Of a stretch of DNA of 64,000 nucleotides, positions 63,717-64,000 are shown one piece after another (positions within the stretch are counted from its first letter, which is position 1; every line of letters starts with the position of its first letter). Below the pieces are notes generated by a model. That model did no database searches, was not told the DNA's origin, and worked only from the letters and a program-made list of their open reading frames with translations. A program made the translations under genes and the position numbers. Source of the DNA: Bacillus siamensis KCTC 13613 (GTDB lineage Bacteria > Bacillota > Bacilli > Bacillales > Bacillaceae); NCBI RefSeq assembly GCF_000262045.1, contig NZ_AJVF01000039.1, forward strand, positions 62,001-126,000, written 5' to 3'.

Positions 63717-64000
63717 TGATCAATCACGCCGCAACTCAAAAACAAGCGTCTTTAAAAAAGCAGGTTGCCGCATTTTCCGGCGCCGATACAAAGCATAGTG
63801 TCATTCAGCTTCTCAACACGTTTGTACCGTTCTTTGCCCTTTGGTTTCTTGCTTACTTCAGCCTCGATGTCTCCTATTTTCTGACCCTCGCCTTTACTGT
63901 AATAGCAGCGGGATTTTTGACAAGAATCTTTATTATTTTCCACGACTGCTGCCATCAATCCTTTTTCAAACAAAAGAAGCTGAACCGGCTGTTTGGGTTT
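63717..64000 (+). CDS. des: Des, membrane phospholipid desaturase (3' end outside window)
   Basis: 94 complete codons of an acyl-lipid desaturase. Two membrane helices (about residues 31-48 and 52-75) are followed by the first histidine box HDCCHQ. Des introduces a delta-5 double bond into phospholipid acyl chains on cold shock, under the DesK-DesR system. gggacgtgac before the ATG is a modest ribosome binding site. The reading frame runs off the window end. Confidence 0.93.

Overview
The window is chromosomal DNA of the Bacillus subtilis group. Gene content and protein similarity judged from memory point to a B. velezensis/B. amyloliquefaciens-type strain. It carries the conserved oriC-proximal order gdpP-rplI ... 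dnaC-yycE-purA-tRNA(Lys, Glu, Asp, Phe)-walRKHIJ-htrC-rocR/rocDEF-yycNOP-yyzF-rlmH-fbp-ahpFC-yxaL-aldX-yxbF, and ends inside a desaturase gene (des). Several accessory blocks interrupt this backbone. All calls were made by reading the sequence; no database search was possible.

Region by region. 1-2 kb: 3' part of gdpP (c-di-AMP phosphodiesterase) coupled to rplI. 2-8.3 kb: a compact six-gene accessory cluster (kinase-like protein, PIG-L deacetylase, two related GT4 glycosyltransferases, an ATP-grasp ligase and an aminoglycoside-phosphotransferase-like kinase) that reads as a small glycoconjugate pathway. 8.4-12.7 kb: small conserved genes, replicative helicase, and purA with a PurR site. 12.9-13.3 kb: four tRNAs. 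13.6-20.5 kb: the essential WalRK system, its WalHI regulators, WalJ and an HtrA protease. 20.5-23.4 kb: a decaying zone with a 27-codon ORF, a collapsed response regulator beside an intact histidine kinase, and a broken MFS transporter. 23.4-28.9 kb: arginine/ornithine catabolism with a sigma-L promoter and RocR sites. 29-30.2 kb: a Rap-Phr pair with an atypical Phr. 31-34.5 kb: yycO, yycP and a low-GC unit that looks like a halocin-C8-type bacteriocin with two small membrane proteins.

34.5-35.4 kb: yyzF and rlmH with a cluster of DnaA boxes. 35.8-41.5 kb: an AT-rich type I restriction-modification operon placed directly behind the 3' end of rlmH, the position used by staphylococcal SCC elements. 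42.5-49.7 kb: a molybdenum-hydroxylase (xanthine dehydrogenase family) operon bracketed by two diverged copies of about 327 bp from the fbp 3' end, strong evidence of insertion at fbp. 51.3-53.2 kb: a singlet glycine riboswitch plus terminator in front of a CycA-type amino acid permease. 53.2-55.9 kb: a 28-residue membrane peptide, a perfect 24-bp palindrome, and the AhpCF peroxidase system with a PerR-like site. 56-64 kb: VOC protein, RDD protein, an ArsR/MFS pair sharing a 15-bp promoter motif, a beta-propeller secreted protein, aldehyde dehydrogenase with a double TetR regulator, and des.

The most promising undescribed systems are the six-gene glycoconjugate cluster (2.1-8.3 kb), the halocin-like operon (33.3-34.5 kb) and the fbp-flanked molybdo-hydroxylase island (42.5-49.7 kb).
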